Origin: a virus
Virus record (IMG/VR): IMGVR_UViG_3300033233_000065
Location: 1 to 44,202 of that record
Reading direction: 5' to 3' (one strand)
DNA: 44,202 nt
How positions within the stretch are numbered: the stretch's first letter is position 1; each line of letters starts with the position of its first letter. A program made the translations under genes and the position numbers. Under the pieces are notes generated by a model, which was not told the DNA's origin, made no database searches, and saw nothing but the letters and a program-made list of their open reading frames with translations. Shown piece by piece: positions 31,435-39,498 of the stretch.

Positions 31435-32979
31435 TTATGTCAGCGTGACCGTCTTTGTCACGCCGTTGATACGAACGAACAGACCAGCAGTCGTTGTCCA
31501 CATATCACCGTCAACTGGCGACGTAGGTGCAGCGCCGTGCGCAAGGCGGAGTGAGGAAAGTGCGGTTGTTGCGGCGGGGAGATTCAGCGCCGTGCTCGCC
31601 GAGATCGCCGCGCCAGCAACCGCCAGTCCATTCGTGATAACCACTGGACGTGCAATAGTTAGGGCTCCACCCGCTGCCCGTATTAGCCCAATCGGAGTGT
31701 CGATGCCCACGCCAGCATCGTTATAAGCGTCAAGTTGAAAGTCCGACCCGGTATTCCCTCCGCCCTCCGGCGTGCTGTTCGCATGTAGGTTCCATCGCAG
31801 CGAACCCGCCGAGAACCACTTGATCTGTCGTTGGTAGCCAGCGTCACCATTTATTGAGAGTCCGAGCGATGTCGTGCCAGGTGTATAGCTATAGAAGCCG
31901 CCACTCACACGAAGCTGACCGTTGGCGGTCAGCGCCATTCGGTACTCACTGTTCCCGTACCAGTAGAAGTTCGTATTGGCATTCTTCACATTCGACGTGG
32001 CATCCGTATCAATGCCAAACTGCCAGATCTCAGCGCCATTACGCCAAAGCTTCACCCCACTCGACCCGACGAAACTCCCAGAATGGGCTGAGTTCAGCGT
32101 CAAGATCGCCGAACGAGTGGCGCTCGGTGCCGCACCACCAGTCCCAATCGTAAACGTCGTACTTGCATCCGTCCCCGCGCTGAACACGGAGCCAGTGGCG
32201 TTGACGGTGAGGGCGGCACTCATAGTCACCGCCCCAATCAGCGTCGTCGTCCCTTCGTTGTATAGGCCGATGTTCGTCGAAGCTGCACCGCTCTGAGCGG
32301 AGATATAGACACCGTAGGCATTGGTGCTTTTCGCTTGGCCCTGATTCGCCACATATAAGCCACAGATCGTAGTAACTGCTGTATTACCAAGACTCGGCGC
32401 TCCTACACTCACAGCATGCCCCTGTGTCATGGTGTATGCAGATGCTGCTGTGTGTACGGCAGCATACAGTGCATATCCAGATGCTGTAGCAGTACTTGCA
32501 AACACAGGCGTAACATAAATCCCACGCTGATCCGTTGTCAGAAGGCCTGAACCAAGGATGTACAAACTCACCGATGTAACAGGCGCACCACCAAGTCCAA
32601 CAGGACTATCATACCTGATTCCTGGAGCACTCGCAGTCCAGTACGTGTCAGTACTAGTACTAACATCCACTCCATTGATCTTGAGTCCCTGTGCATTGAT
32701 GACACCAGCTGCTGGCATACCACCTGTGGGCGTACCTACAGTCATAGCCCCTGTGAAAGCAGCCGTCGCTGAAATCGTCTGCCCATTGATAGTAGTTACA
32801 CCAGTCAATGCCCCAGTCAGGATGTTGCTAGTGCTACCAGTAACATTGATACCGACACCAGAGAACGTACTAGCATCTACTCTCAGTGCACCAGATGCTG
32901 GTGGGCTACTACCCCAGGCACTGTATGTAGTCGAGGGTATAGCTGGACTTGCAGATGGCGGAGTGACTGTCCAAGTCAT
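31435..32979 (-). CDS. Second fibre protein with GC-rich C-terminal domain (514 aa)
   Basis: Start at 32979 is set by GGAGG upstream; an in-frame ATG at 32994 is less likely. N-terminal anchor TWTVTPPSASPAIPSTTYSAWGSS, four repeats of the YGVYI type as in the neighbouring fibre, then a distinct C-terminal half (INGDAGYQRQIKWFSAGSLRWNLHANSTPEGGGNTGSDFQLDAYNDAG). The tip is APTSPVDGDMWTTTAGLFVRINGV. The C-terminal half (about 31440-32330) is visibly GC-richer, suggesting an exchanged receptor-binding module. Confidence 0.78.
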   Translation of the reverse strand: MTWTVTPPSASPAIPSTTYSAWGSSPPASGALRVDASTFSGVGINVTGSTSNILTGALTGVTTINGQTISATAAFTGAMTVGTPTGGMPAAGVINAQGLKINGVDVSTSTDTYWTASAPGIRYDSPVGLGGAPVTSVSLYILGSGLLTTDQRGIYVTPVFASTATASGYALYAAVHTAASAYTMTQGHAVSVGAPSLGNTAVTTICGLYVANQGQAKSTNAYGVYISAQSGAASTNIGLYNEGTTTLIGAVTMSAALTVNATGSVFSAGTDASTTFTIGTGGAAPSATRSAILTLNSAHSGSFVGSSGVKLWRNGAEIWQFGIDTDATSNVKNANTNFYWYGNSEYRMALTANGQLRVSGGFYSYTPGTTSLGLSINGDAGYQRQIKWFSAGSLRWNLHANSTPEGGGNTGSDFQLDAYNDAGVGIDTPIGLIRAAGGALTIARPVVITNGLAVAGAAISASTALNLPAATTALSSLRLAHGAAPTSPVDGDMWTTTAGLFVRINGVTKTVTLT

Positions 32980-32980
32980 C

Positions 32981-33427
32981 TTACGCACCTCCACTTACAA
33001 GCAAGCTAATGCTACAATAGAACAACCGCTGAGCGTCTGCAGGATCTGAAAGCACAATCCTCAAGTCCCAGAAAGACTCCCCAATGGAGACTGCTGACGC
33101 ACCTGAGCCCATACCTTCCGTGAGGAGAGGCAAGAGCGATGCAGATGCATCAGTAATCACCACACCCCACTCATCTAGAATATCAGCACCAGGTAGGAGT
33201 TCAATGGAAGTCGTTGTGATCCAGTCACTTGCAGATGGATTCCTCTTCCTTGCGACTTGGATATTCGCAGTTTCAGTCAGATTCTGTGGCGCACGGATCG
33301 TCATAGCATCCATGAAATGCAGCGCCGTCCGAAGCTGACCAGAAGAAAGAATGTCACTCAGGGAGTTCGAGACTGTCGCACCAGCTGCTACGGTCAGATA
33401 ACCGAGTTGCTCGTTGAGCTGTCCCAT
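32981..33427 (-). CDS. Virion protein of unknown function (148 aa)
   Basis: AGGAG 6 nt before the start at 33427, which overlaps the upstream stop (TAATG). Beta-rich with several Ser/Ala/Leu strands (GYLTVAAGATVSNSLSDIL; IQVARKRNPSASDWITTTSIELLPGADILDEWGVVITDA). Possibly a head-fibre or baseplate-like component placed before the fibre genes. No family recognised. Confidence 0.65.
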   Translation of the reverse strand: MGQLNEQLGYLTVAAGATVSNSLSDILSSGQLRTALHFMDAMTIRAPQNLTETANIQVARKRNPSASDWITTTSIELLPGADILDEWGVVITDASASLLPLLTEGMGSGASAVSIGESFWDLRIVLSDPADAQRLFYCSISLLVSGGA

Positions 33428-33699
33428 TATGAACTCCTATGAATCTCGATGGAAGTTGGTCTCGGTTCTGAGCCAGCAACCTTACGGAATCTAATGGCTT
33501 CAGGCCGAGGCGAAGGGAATGGGGAGAGGCCAGAAGGCAGTACGAACTCAGTGGATGTTGAGTCGTCCAGCATACGCACCTCGTCCCCAGTCCCGAGACC
33601 TGATACTAACACAGCCGAGAAATCATCTCTCACCCGAACTCTCGGAGTTGTGTGACTCTCTACACAAGCCATCATTGCTATTTGCCTATGCGTTGCCAT
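33427..33699 (-). CDS. Small virion-block protein (90 aa)
   Basis: The ATG at 33699 has no Shine-Dalgarno; palindrome copy 8 ends 6 nt before it. In-frame ATGs at 33675 and 33672 (AGG about 10 nt upstream of the first) are alternatives. Product: THTRQ-like basic start, then TPRVRVRDDFSAVLVSGLGTGDEVRMLDDSTSTEFVLPSG, beta-rich, with a basic, Pro-rich end. Unknown. Confidence 0.6.
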   Translation of the reverse strand: MATHRQIAMMACVESHTTPRVRVRDDFSAVLVSGLGTGDEVRMLDDSTSTEFVLPSGLSPFPSPRPEAIRFRKVAGSEPRPTSIEIHRSS

Positions 33700-33705
33700 G
33701 TTAGT

Positions 33706-33721
33706 TGTCCAACATTGGACA
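33706..33721. repeat. Dispersed palindrome copy 8 (TGTCCAACATTGGACA)
   Basis: Perfect arms; with flanks AGT...TCT it fits the 22-bp extended form. It fills the 24-bp gap between the genes 33724-34485 and 33427-33699, in the ribosome-binding-site position of the latter. Confidence 0.93.
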
Positions 33722-33723
33722 TC

Positions 33724-34485
33724 TTAGAGAAGTGAAGGATCGTCTGAGATATACCAGACGGTGTAGTCATTCGAAGAGTTAGGAGGTGTGTTAGGGGCAT
33801 ACGTCCCCCGCTTGTCTGCATTAGCAGCAGTGCTACGTGCAACGAATACTCCATTCGTCACAACACTGCCAGCAGCAACCTCCTTCACAGCGGAAGCAAC
33901 TGAGCAAGGCATGGAAAGGCCGAGCACCGCGCCGAATCCAAGCTTCAACGTATTAGCAGTTGCATCACTCGCAGAGATGACAGTAATCTCGTCCACCTGA
34001 TAGAACGATGTTACGCTAGTATACGTCTTGGACGTTCCAGTAGCCGTGACACTCCATGTCTCTGTAATCTGACGACCATAACGATCTTTGCCAGTAATGA
34101 CACCATTACAAGCAACTACCGACGAGGCATGGGTAACTGTTACAACGACGTTGCGAGGATAGTCTGGCTTACCTGTTGCTCCGTAAGTACCATTCCACTC
34201 TGCAGTAAGCGAGCCAGATGTTCGATTGCAGGTAATAGTACTGTTGTTTGGCATTTCACCTGCGCCAGTTAGACCAGTACTAATATATGCAGTCGTGCTA
34301 GCAGTTACTGGAGCAGTCCAAGAGTCCTTTACAAGGAGACTCAGAGCTACTCCCACTGGATTTCCATCTAGTACTCCTGGCTCGAACCCACGAGCAGGAG
34401 CACCAAGCGTGCCATTATATCTTCCAAATACCCCACGGAGGGGCAGTGGAATCGCTCCACCAATATTGGCATTTTTGAGCGTCAT
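33724..34485 (-). CDS. Beta-rich head/virion protein (253 aa)
   Basis: GGGAGGG about 9 nt before the start at 34485. The product MTLKNANIGGAIPLPLRGVFGRYNGTLGAPARGFEPGVLDG... is almost all strands and turns (YISTGLTGAGEMPNNSTITCNRTSGSLTAEWNGTYG; NVVVTVTHASSVVACNGVITGKDRYGRQITETWSV). It follows the major capsid gene, so a capsid decoration or head-completion role is likely. The family is not recognised. Confidence 0.65.
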   Translation of the reverse strand: MTLKNANIGGAIPLPLRGVFGRYNGTLGAPARGFEPGVLDGNPVGVALSLLVKDSWTAPVTASTTAYISTGLTGAGEMPNNSTITCNRTSGSLTAEWNGTYGATGKPDYPRNVVVTVTHASSVVACNGVITGKDRYGRQITETWSVTATGTSKTYTSVTSFYQVDEITVISASDATANTLKLGFGAVLGLSMPCSVASAVKEVAAGSVVTNGVFVARSTAANADKRGTYAPNTPPNSSNDYTVWYISDDPSLL

Positions 34486-34512
34486 AGCAATACCCTCCCA
34501 GGTATGTTAGGG

Positions 34513-35412
34513 TTAGGCACCACTTGAGCCATAGATGCCACGCCAGTCACCAAAGCCTGAGCCATTACGACGTGTACCCTTGAACTTAGCATCCCCAGTG
34601 TCAAAGTCATCAAAGTTCGAGAAGCTAAATGGGCGACGGTCATAGTAGTTCACATCATGCTGGTCGCACTGCAAGAACCAAGCATCTGAATCCGTCAGAT
34701 AGTGGCTCTGATGGCCAACGATGCTTTCCTGTGCTACCTGATTGACATCATTCAGATTCCCACCAGGCAGGAACTGGCTCTTGAGCACCTGATTCACAAT
34801 CCAGTGGTCACCTGGGTTGTAGATCACACGCTTCGGAATGAACAAGGCAGGAATACCCGACTCATCCGTGAGCGTAGCAAAATGCTCGATTGCAGCCTGA
34901 AGCGGAATCAGGCCGAAGTCGACATCAGTCGCTGGCCGATTGGCTAGCGTCGCTCCACGAAGAGTCGTGTGTGACGTGCTGCAAAGTGAAACGCCTGCCT
35001 CAAAGCCGTTGAAGTTCGCGTCAAAAGCGTTATTGAACGGAGCATGACGAATGATCTCTTCATTATTACGGGCAGAACGGCCAAGCGCCTTTGCAAAGCG
35101 GCCACCCATAACTCCGTAGAGATCGTCATCATACATTTCCTGCGTAATACGATACGCTAGACCATAGGTCGTCCAGGTATAGCGCTTCTTCGTACCCTGA
35201 ATACCGTCCTGATAGATGATTGAACCACCTTCAGGCTTGGCCTGCAGAGTACCGAACCCAGCAATCGGGAAATCTTCTTCATACGCACGCTTTGAGGTGC
35301 CACTATTCGTGATTACAGCACCCTCAATCGGGCGTTCCTTGTATGTCTCAAATACGATCTTCCTAAACCCAGGAACGATCAAGTGGGAGAACCCGCCACG
35401 ATTCATAGTCAT
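34513..35412 (-). CDS. Major capsid protein (HK97-fold, Mu gpT-like)
   Basis: AAAGGAG 8 nt before 35412. 299 residues, with the P-domain/A-domain order of Mu gpT-like HK97-fold capsids: VPGFRKIVFETYKERP, then KKRYTWTTYGLAYRITQEMYDDDLYGVMGGRFAKALGRSARNNEE (the long spine helix region) and NNAFDANFNGFEAGVSLCSTSH. A IPKRVIYNPGDHWIVNQVLKSQ segment and a D-rich C-terminus follow. Located between head accessory genes and fibres. It is the main shell subunit. Confidence 0.85.
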   Translation of the reverse strand: MTMNRGGFSHLIVPGFRKIVFETYKERPIEGAVITNSGTSKRAYEEDFPIAGFGTLQAKPEGGSIIYQDGIQGTKKRYTWTTYGLAYRITQEMYDDDLYGVMGGRFAKALGRSARNNEEIIRHAPFNNAFDANFNGFEAGVSLCSTSHTTLRGATLANRPATDVDFGLIPLQAAIEHFATLTDESGIPALFIPKRVIYNPGDHWIVNQVLKSQFLPGGNLNDVNQVAQESIVGHQSHYLTDSDAWFLQCDQHDVNYYDRRPFSFSNFDDFDTGDAKFKGTRRNGSGFGDWRGIYGSSGA

Positions 35413-35424
35413 AGTTGGTCTCCT

Positions 35425-35898
35425 TTACGAGGCAAACTGAAGGTTAGCAGCAAGGAAGCGAACAAGGAAGCCTTCCTGTTGCGGGGAGTTGAAGATGTCG
35501 ATAACACTAACACGAGTATTGACAACATCAGTAGTATCTACACGCCAAACGCCGGAGTTATTAGCAATGCCATAAGACACGCCAATATTCGTAGTCGCAG
35601 GCGTCGTAGCACTAGCCATGAACACTTCCGTCCCACTCTTCAGAAGTGCCACAGGGATCTGAGTACTACCAAAGATATTACCAGGCCACTCCGTCCCGAG
35701 GCCAAAAGCTGCCGAGGCAAGAGCAACACCAGCAATCAGAGCAGGGTCTGCACCGCACCCCTTGAGAGTCTGTGTAGCAGTGTCAAAGTACACAAGCTCT
35801 CCAACCTTGAAAGTAGCAGCACCATCTACAGTAAAGTATCTAACCTCCGGATACCCACTGAGATTGCCGCTGACAACCGGCTTGAAGTTGGAACTCAT
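35425..35898 (-). CDS. Capsid decoration/cement-type protein (157 aa)
   Basis: GGAG before the start at 35898, which overlaps the upstream stop. Beta-rich with SGYPEVRYFTVDGAATFKVGELVYFDTATQTLKGCG...ALIAGVALASA, a pattern shared by DUF2190-like and head-decoration proteins (K-x-G-x-x-V-x-F/W-D). It lies directly upstream of the major capsid gene in the operon, the usual place for such proteins. Confidence 0.65.
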   Translation of the reverse strand: MSSNFKPVVSGNLSGYPEVRYFTVDGAATFKVGELVYFDTATQTLKGCGADPALIAGVALASAAFGLGTEWPGNIFGSTQIPVALLKSGTEVFMASATTPATTNIGVSYGIANNSGVWRVDTTDVVNTRVSVIDIFNSPQQEGFLVRFLAANLQFAS

Positions 35899-36336
35899 TT
35901 ACTCTCCTTCATCACTAAAGAGTCGTTTTGGATCAACGCGAATATCGTACTTGTCACGGAGAGTTCTAGCAGTGTTCTCTGCAAGGACCTCCATGTCAGT
36001 CTTGTGAGAAGTAAGCCTACGCTTATTCTCAGCTTTTTGCGCCGCGACTCTGGCTTCATGTGTCTTGCGAGAGATAGCAAAAGTTGCCATCTCGTCGCCG
36101 ATTCTCTTTCCCCCTTCCGACTCTGGAACGAGGACATACCCTTCAGCTTGGCGTGCAGCGACCTTATCTGGATTCTTAGTATTCAGCCAGCGGACGTGTA
36201 CTTCTGGGCCAAGCTTTTCCTGCGTACTTCTAGCGTCAAGCAACTGTTCCTTCGGCGTCCGAACAGGAGCACCTGGAATAGTCTTAGCTTCTTCTGCGGC
36301 TAGTTTAGCCTTGATGATTTCGATAGCTGTAGGCAT
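35899..36336 (-). CDS. Head morphogenesis protein, unknown (145 aa)
   Basis: GGAGG about 9 nt before 36336. Charged, Lys/Glu/Arg-rich (IKAKLAAEEAKTIPGAPVRTPKEQLLDARSTQ, HVRWLNTKNPDKVAARQAEGYVLVPESEGGKR...). The HVRWLNTKNPDKVAARQAEGY stretch is seen in small phage head proteins between scaffold and capsid genes. It may assist assembly; no clear family. Confidence 0.65.
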   Translation of the reverse strand: MPTAIEIIKAKLAAEEAKTIPGAPVRTPKEQLLDARSTQEKLGPEVHVRWLNTKNPDKVAARQAEGYVLVPESEGGKRIGDEMATFAISRKTHEARVAAQKAENKRRLTSHKTDMEVLAENTARTLRDKYDIRVDPKRLFSDEGE

Positions 36337-36340
36337 TTTA

Positions 36341-37174
36341 TTATCCTCCGATCTTCTTCCAGTGGGCGTAATCCTTATAACTCATTCCCATAACATCAGC
36401 AGCATGACGCTCTTCGGCATCCAATCCAAAGTTACCTGTATCACCACCACCAGCCTTTGGAGCAGATGAAGGAGTACGAACTGTGGAGGACGAGAAAGAT
36501 GCTCCAACCGAAGCAGCCTCCATCTCACGAGCAGCATTAGCAGCAGCTTCAGCAGCCTTCTTTGTACGAGCCTCAAGCAACTTCTCAAAGTTACCAGGCT
36601 TTCCACGAACAAAGGAAACTAGATGTGCCCAACCTTCTGGGTTAGCAAGAACAGACTTATCAGCAACAGTATCAGCCAGTTGCTTGATCTCTGCACCAAA
36701 CAGCTCAAACTCATCCTTGAACTGTGCCTTCGCAACATTCTCAGCCTGTGCAGAAGCTCCAACAGCCAGTGACCCAAATCTCCGCTCAAACTGAGCAGCA
36801 GCATCCTGAATGGCAATCTCATTCATGTAGGCGATTGCCTGCATTGGATTGGTCTCATAAAGCGCATCCCACTCTTCTTTTGTTAGACGCTTTTGAGGTT
36901 CAGGAGGTGGAGCCATTACTACTGGAGCCACAGGAGTAGCAGAACCTGCTTTTGCCTCAGCTGCAAGACGAGCAGCATTAGCAATATTTACAGACTGAGC
37001 AAGAACCTCACGGTCCCGGATGAGTTCGGCGACAGTCTTTCCACGGAGTTCTTCAGGAACATTGTCGCCTTCGAGTTTGATTGATGCCAAGTCAGCAGCT
37101 TTTCCTTCAGCTGAAGCTGCAGCTAGCTGTTCACCAATCTCTTCCATTGTTACGGAACTACCTGGCATTGTCAT
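36341..37174 (-). CDS. Scaffolding protein (277 aa)
   Basis: ATGA overlap with the preceding gene. Typical scaffold composition: Ala/Glu/Lys-rich, mostly helical (IGEQLAAASAEGKAADLASI, VPEELRGKTVAELIRDREVLAQSVNIANAARLAAEAKAG). A Pro-rich linker (APVVMAPPPEPQKRL) and a basic/aromatic C-terminal helix (ERHAADVMGMSYKDYAHWKKIGG) that could bind the capsid protein are also present. Position between portal and major capsid protein agrees. No protease domain is visible. Confidence 0.78.
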   Translation of the reverse strand: MTMPGSSVTMEEIGEQLAAASAEGKAADLASIKLEGDNVPEELRGKTVAELIRDREVLAQSVNIANAARLAAEAKAGSATPVAPVVMAPPPEPQKRLTKEEWDALYETNPMQAIAYMNEIAIQDAAAQFERRFGSLAVGASAQAENVAKAQFKDEFELFGAEIKQLADTVADKSVLANPEGWAHLVSFVRGKPGNFEKLLEARTKKAAEAAANAAREMEAASVGASFSSSTVRTPSSAPKAGGGDTGNFGLDAEERHAADVMGMSYKDYAHWKKIGG

Positions 37175-37431
37175 TTGGGAGACTCTCCAAGAAGGGTTTT
37201 GATCTCATTGATAGATGTATCAATAAGTTCGAGCACATACTTAGCCGCTGATACCTTGCCCTGCCATCGGAGGCATAGGACTGGGTTGTCCTCCCGTAGC
37301 AGAGCCAGGTTGGCTTGGGACTGGTACTGCTGGACCTCTTTGATCAGGAACCGAAAGCCCACGCTGTCCTGTAATACTTCCAATGAGTCCTTCAAGGCCT
37401 CCAGGTCCTGCCTGTCCGTTGGCAGTTTCAT
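37171..37431 (-). CDS. Small coiled-coil protein overlapping the portal gene (86 aa)
   Basis: GGAGAAG lies 7 nt before ATG 37431. The frame runs through the last 191 nt of the portal gene and 70 nt beyond, ending with an ATGA overlap with the scaffold gene. Product MKLPTDRQDLEALKDSLEVLQDSVGFRFLIKEVQQYQ...KVSAAKYVLELIDTSINEIKTLLG is strongly helical. The coupling to the scaffold and the protein-like C-terminus beyond the overlap make it credible. Confidence 0.65.
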   Translation of the reverse strand: MKLPTDRQDLEALKDSLEVLQDSVGFRFLIKEVQQYQSQANLALLREDNPVLCLRWQGKVSAAKYVLELIDTSINEIKTLLGESPK

Positions 37432-39349
37432 CGAAAATCTTCTCCAAATCTGGTAGGTATGTGTCAGGATTACGAATATCGTATTTCTGGAGGAGATCAA
37501 GGAACATCTTACGAGCAGCGTCCATGATTTCCTTGAGCATTTCAGTCAGCTGAGGAATAGTCTGCTGTGCCTGAATCGCCATCTGACCTACCTGCACAAG
37601 CTTCTCATAGTATCCCATGAGAACTTGGATGATCGCAAGTTGCATCTGCTGTTGGGCAACACGAGAGTTAGAGGCATCCGTGGCACTCAGATCAATCCCT
37701 AGAGATCCATTGATGTTCTCAATGCCAACCCCATTGAAGAAAGCTCTAACATCTTCGGCGACATTATCATCACCAAAAGCGATATCCTCAATCCCATCTA
37801 GACCATACTGAACCCAAATGGCAAAGCAGTTCTCAACCACCTCAGCCAGTCCAGCACGGACATTAGCAAGAACCTCTTCCACACGACCCTTGCCTTCGGC
37901 AATGAGGGCCATCGTGGAAGTCGCAGTTGCACGAGAACCTAGAATAGGAGACTCACGACCAGTTAGATAGTCGGAAACACCAGTCCTCTTCTCAATCAAA
38001 CCGAAAGTATTCTGACGTTCGGAGAGAGTACTGTTATAGATATCTGCAGCCGCGAATGGGATAAGATCCTTTGCTGGTTCATCTACCCGGAATACACGAC
38101 CAGAGTACAACTTCGGGCGATTCTCGATAGTCGCGTCCTTCCTAGCAATGAACATCCTGATATTTGCTAGATACGCATTATCCGTAGCTATCCTATGCCA
38201 GTTAGTCAACTGAACCTGGAATGGATAAATCATCTCACACAATCCAAGCCCCTGAACTGTCGAGTTGGCGACAGTGTAAGGAATAGCTGTGTATGGATAA
38301 CGCTGACTGAAATACCAGTTGTATCGAATCTGTAGGAACTTCCGATGTAGATAGTCATAGGTAATAACAAGGTTCTCTGGAACCCCGTCACCATCTATAT
38401 CAAACTTACACCAAATCTCCCACAGTTCAAAGTAGAGTTTACGCTGCTGGATGTTCTCTTGCTGCCCAGCAGACTGCTGCTGTTGCATCTCCAGCATATC
38501 ACGAGAGATTGTCTCCTTTCCAGCCAAATCTGATGGATCGTCAATCTTTCCTGACTTATAGGCAATCATCAGATCGTTGTAGGTAACAATCTGCCTCTCC
38601 ATGATAAATGGAGACTTCTGAATATCCTGATACATTGCTGGACAGAAGAAGTAGTTGATAGGAATACCAACTACTCTCGGCCCACGGAAGCGGGTTACTT
38701 CTTTCTTGACCACTGACCAATCTTGATCGTATGTCTTGACAGAGTAAGTCTCACGATCATAGATAGTCTTCAAGTACATCGTACCATGCTTACAGAACTC
38801 AAACAACCGAGGACCACAAACTTCTCTCAGATGGAGTTTATTCTTCTGATAGTAGTCTAGAAACTTCTCAAGAGAGTCTGTCTTATCTACCCACTGCTTT
38901 CGGAGTGGTTTGAGTCGGAATACCGGATCGGCCTTGAAGATTGCCTGCGAAATACGTGCTTGTATAGGATCGACAGCCATCGCAATCGCAGGGACAACGT
39001 CGGTACAGGCACCTTCAAAAGGAGGCGTGTAGCCACTGCCTTGATCAGTGAGTGCACGGTAGGATTTCTCCTCAGTAGCCCACTTAGAGATATTCTCCTG
39101 CTGCGAAGCCAAGGTCTCAACTAGCCATTTATCAATCCACTGCCAGAAGTTATTGTAAGTCTCTTCATCCTTGAAACCACCTTCTCCTACTTTCAATAGA
39201 GGCTTCGGGAATGGCTTTTCTTTATCTGGTGGAGGAAGCGTACCATCTGTCACAGACTGCACGACAGCTTCTCCTACTCTCCTCGTCCCCTGGAAGATCA
39301 TTCCTTCTAGTTCCGTAGGAGGATTCATCTCATACTGAGGATTAGTCAT
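37241..39349 (-). CDS. Portal protein (702 aa)
   Basis: GGAGG about 9 nt before 39349. Long podovirus portal: YRALTDQGSGYTPPFEGACTDVVPAIAMAVDPIQARISQAIF (wing/clip), then IPINYFFCPAMYQDIQKSPFIMERQIVTYNDLMIAYKSG, GLGLCEMIYPFQVQLTNWHRIATDNAYLAN and the helical stem, VVENCFAIWVQYGLDGIEDIAFGDDN. The C-terminal 60 residues are Gly/Pro/Gln-rich (GPGGLEGLIGSITGQRGLSVPDQ) and share DNA with the overlapping small gene. It forms the dodecameric DNA-entry ring and binds the terminase. Confidence 0.87.
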   Translation of the reverse strand: MTNPQYEMNPPTELEGMIFQGTRRVGEAVVQSVTDGTLPPPDKEKPFPKPLLKVGEGGFKDEETYNNFWQWIDKWLVETLASQQENISKWATEEKSYRALTDQGSGYTPPFEGACTDVVPAIAMAVDPIQARISQAIFKADPVFRLKPLRKQWVDKTDSLEKFLDYYQKNKLHLREVCGPRLFEFCKHGTMYLKTIYDRETYSVKTYDQDWSVVKKEVTRFRGPRVVGIPINYFFCPAMYQDIQKSPFIMERQIVTYNDLMIAYKSGKIDDPSDLAGKETISRDMLEMQQQQSAGQQENIQQRKLYFELWEIWCKFDIDGDGVPENLVITYDYLHRKFLQIRYNWYFSQRYPYTAIPYTVANSTVQGLGLCEMIYPFQVQLTNWHRIATDNAYLANIRMFIARKDATIENRPKLYSGRVFRVDEPAKDLIPFAAADIYNSTLSERQNTFGLIEKRTGVSDYLTGRESPILGSRATATSTMALIAEGKGRVEEVLANVRAGLAEVVENCFAIWVQYGLDGIEDIAFGDDNVAEDVRAFFNGVGIENINGSLGIDLSATDASNSRVAQQQMQLAIIQVLMGYYEKLVQVGQMAIQAQQTIPQLTEMLKEIMDAARKMFLDLLQKYDIRNPDTYLPDLEKIFDETANGQAGPGGLEGLIGSITGQRGLSVPDQRGPAVPVPSQPGSATGGQPSPMPPMAGQGISG

Positions 39350-39386
39350 TAGTTAGGTCCTCCCCACGTTGCGCGCACTGCGCGCT

Positions 39387-39470
39387 AAAAGCAACTGCGC
39401 AGAGCGGGAAGAAAAGGTGCCGTGCGGGGCGCTGGGTGCTGCGCGCCACGAAGCATCTGTGCCAGGCGGG
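39387..39470. repeat. GC-rich dispersed repeat, copy D
   Basis: AAAAGCAACTGCGC (shared exactly with copy A), AGCGGGAAGAAAAGGTGCCG and CGAAGCATCT (both largely shared with A and B). It lies with palindrome copy 9 in the 149-bp gap between large terminase and portal genes; a GCGCGC-ACT-GCGCGC hairpin (39370-39384) is adjacent. Confidence 0.7.
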
Positions 39471-39477
39471 ATCGAGA

Positions 39478-39493
39478 TGTCCAACATTGGACA
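39478..39493. repeat. Dispersed palindrome copy 9 (TGTCCAACATTGGACA)
   Basis: Same core as copy 8. Six bases beyond the end of the large-terminase gene, 8 nt from repeat D. Confidence 0.93.
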
Positions 39494-39498
39494 AGCGA

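Noticed and set aside
34370-34400. Minus-strand GGGTTCGAGCC resembling a tRNA T-arm
   Set aside because: No complementary stem or acceptor; it encodes part of a virion protein.
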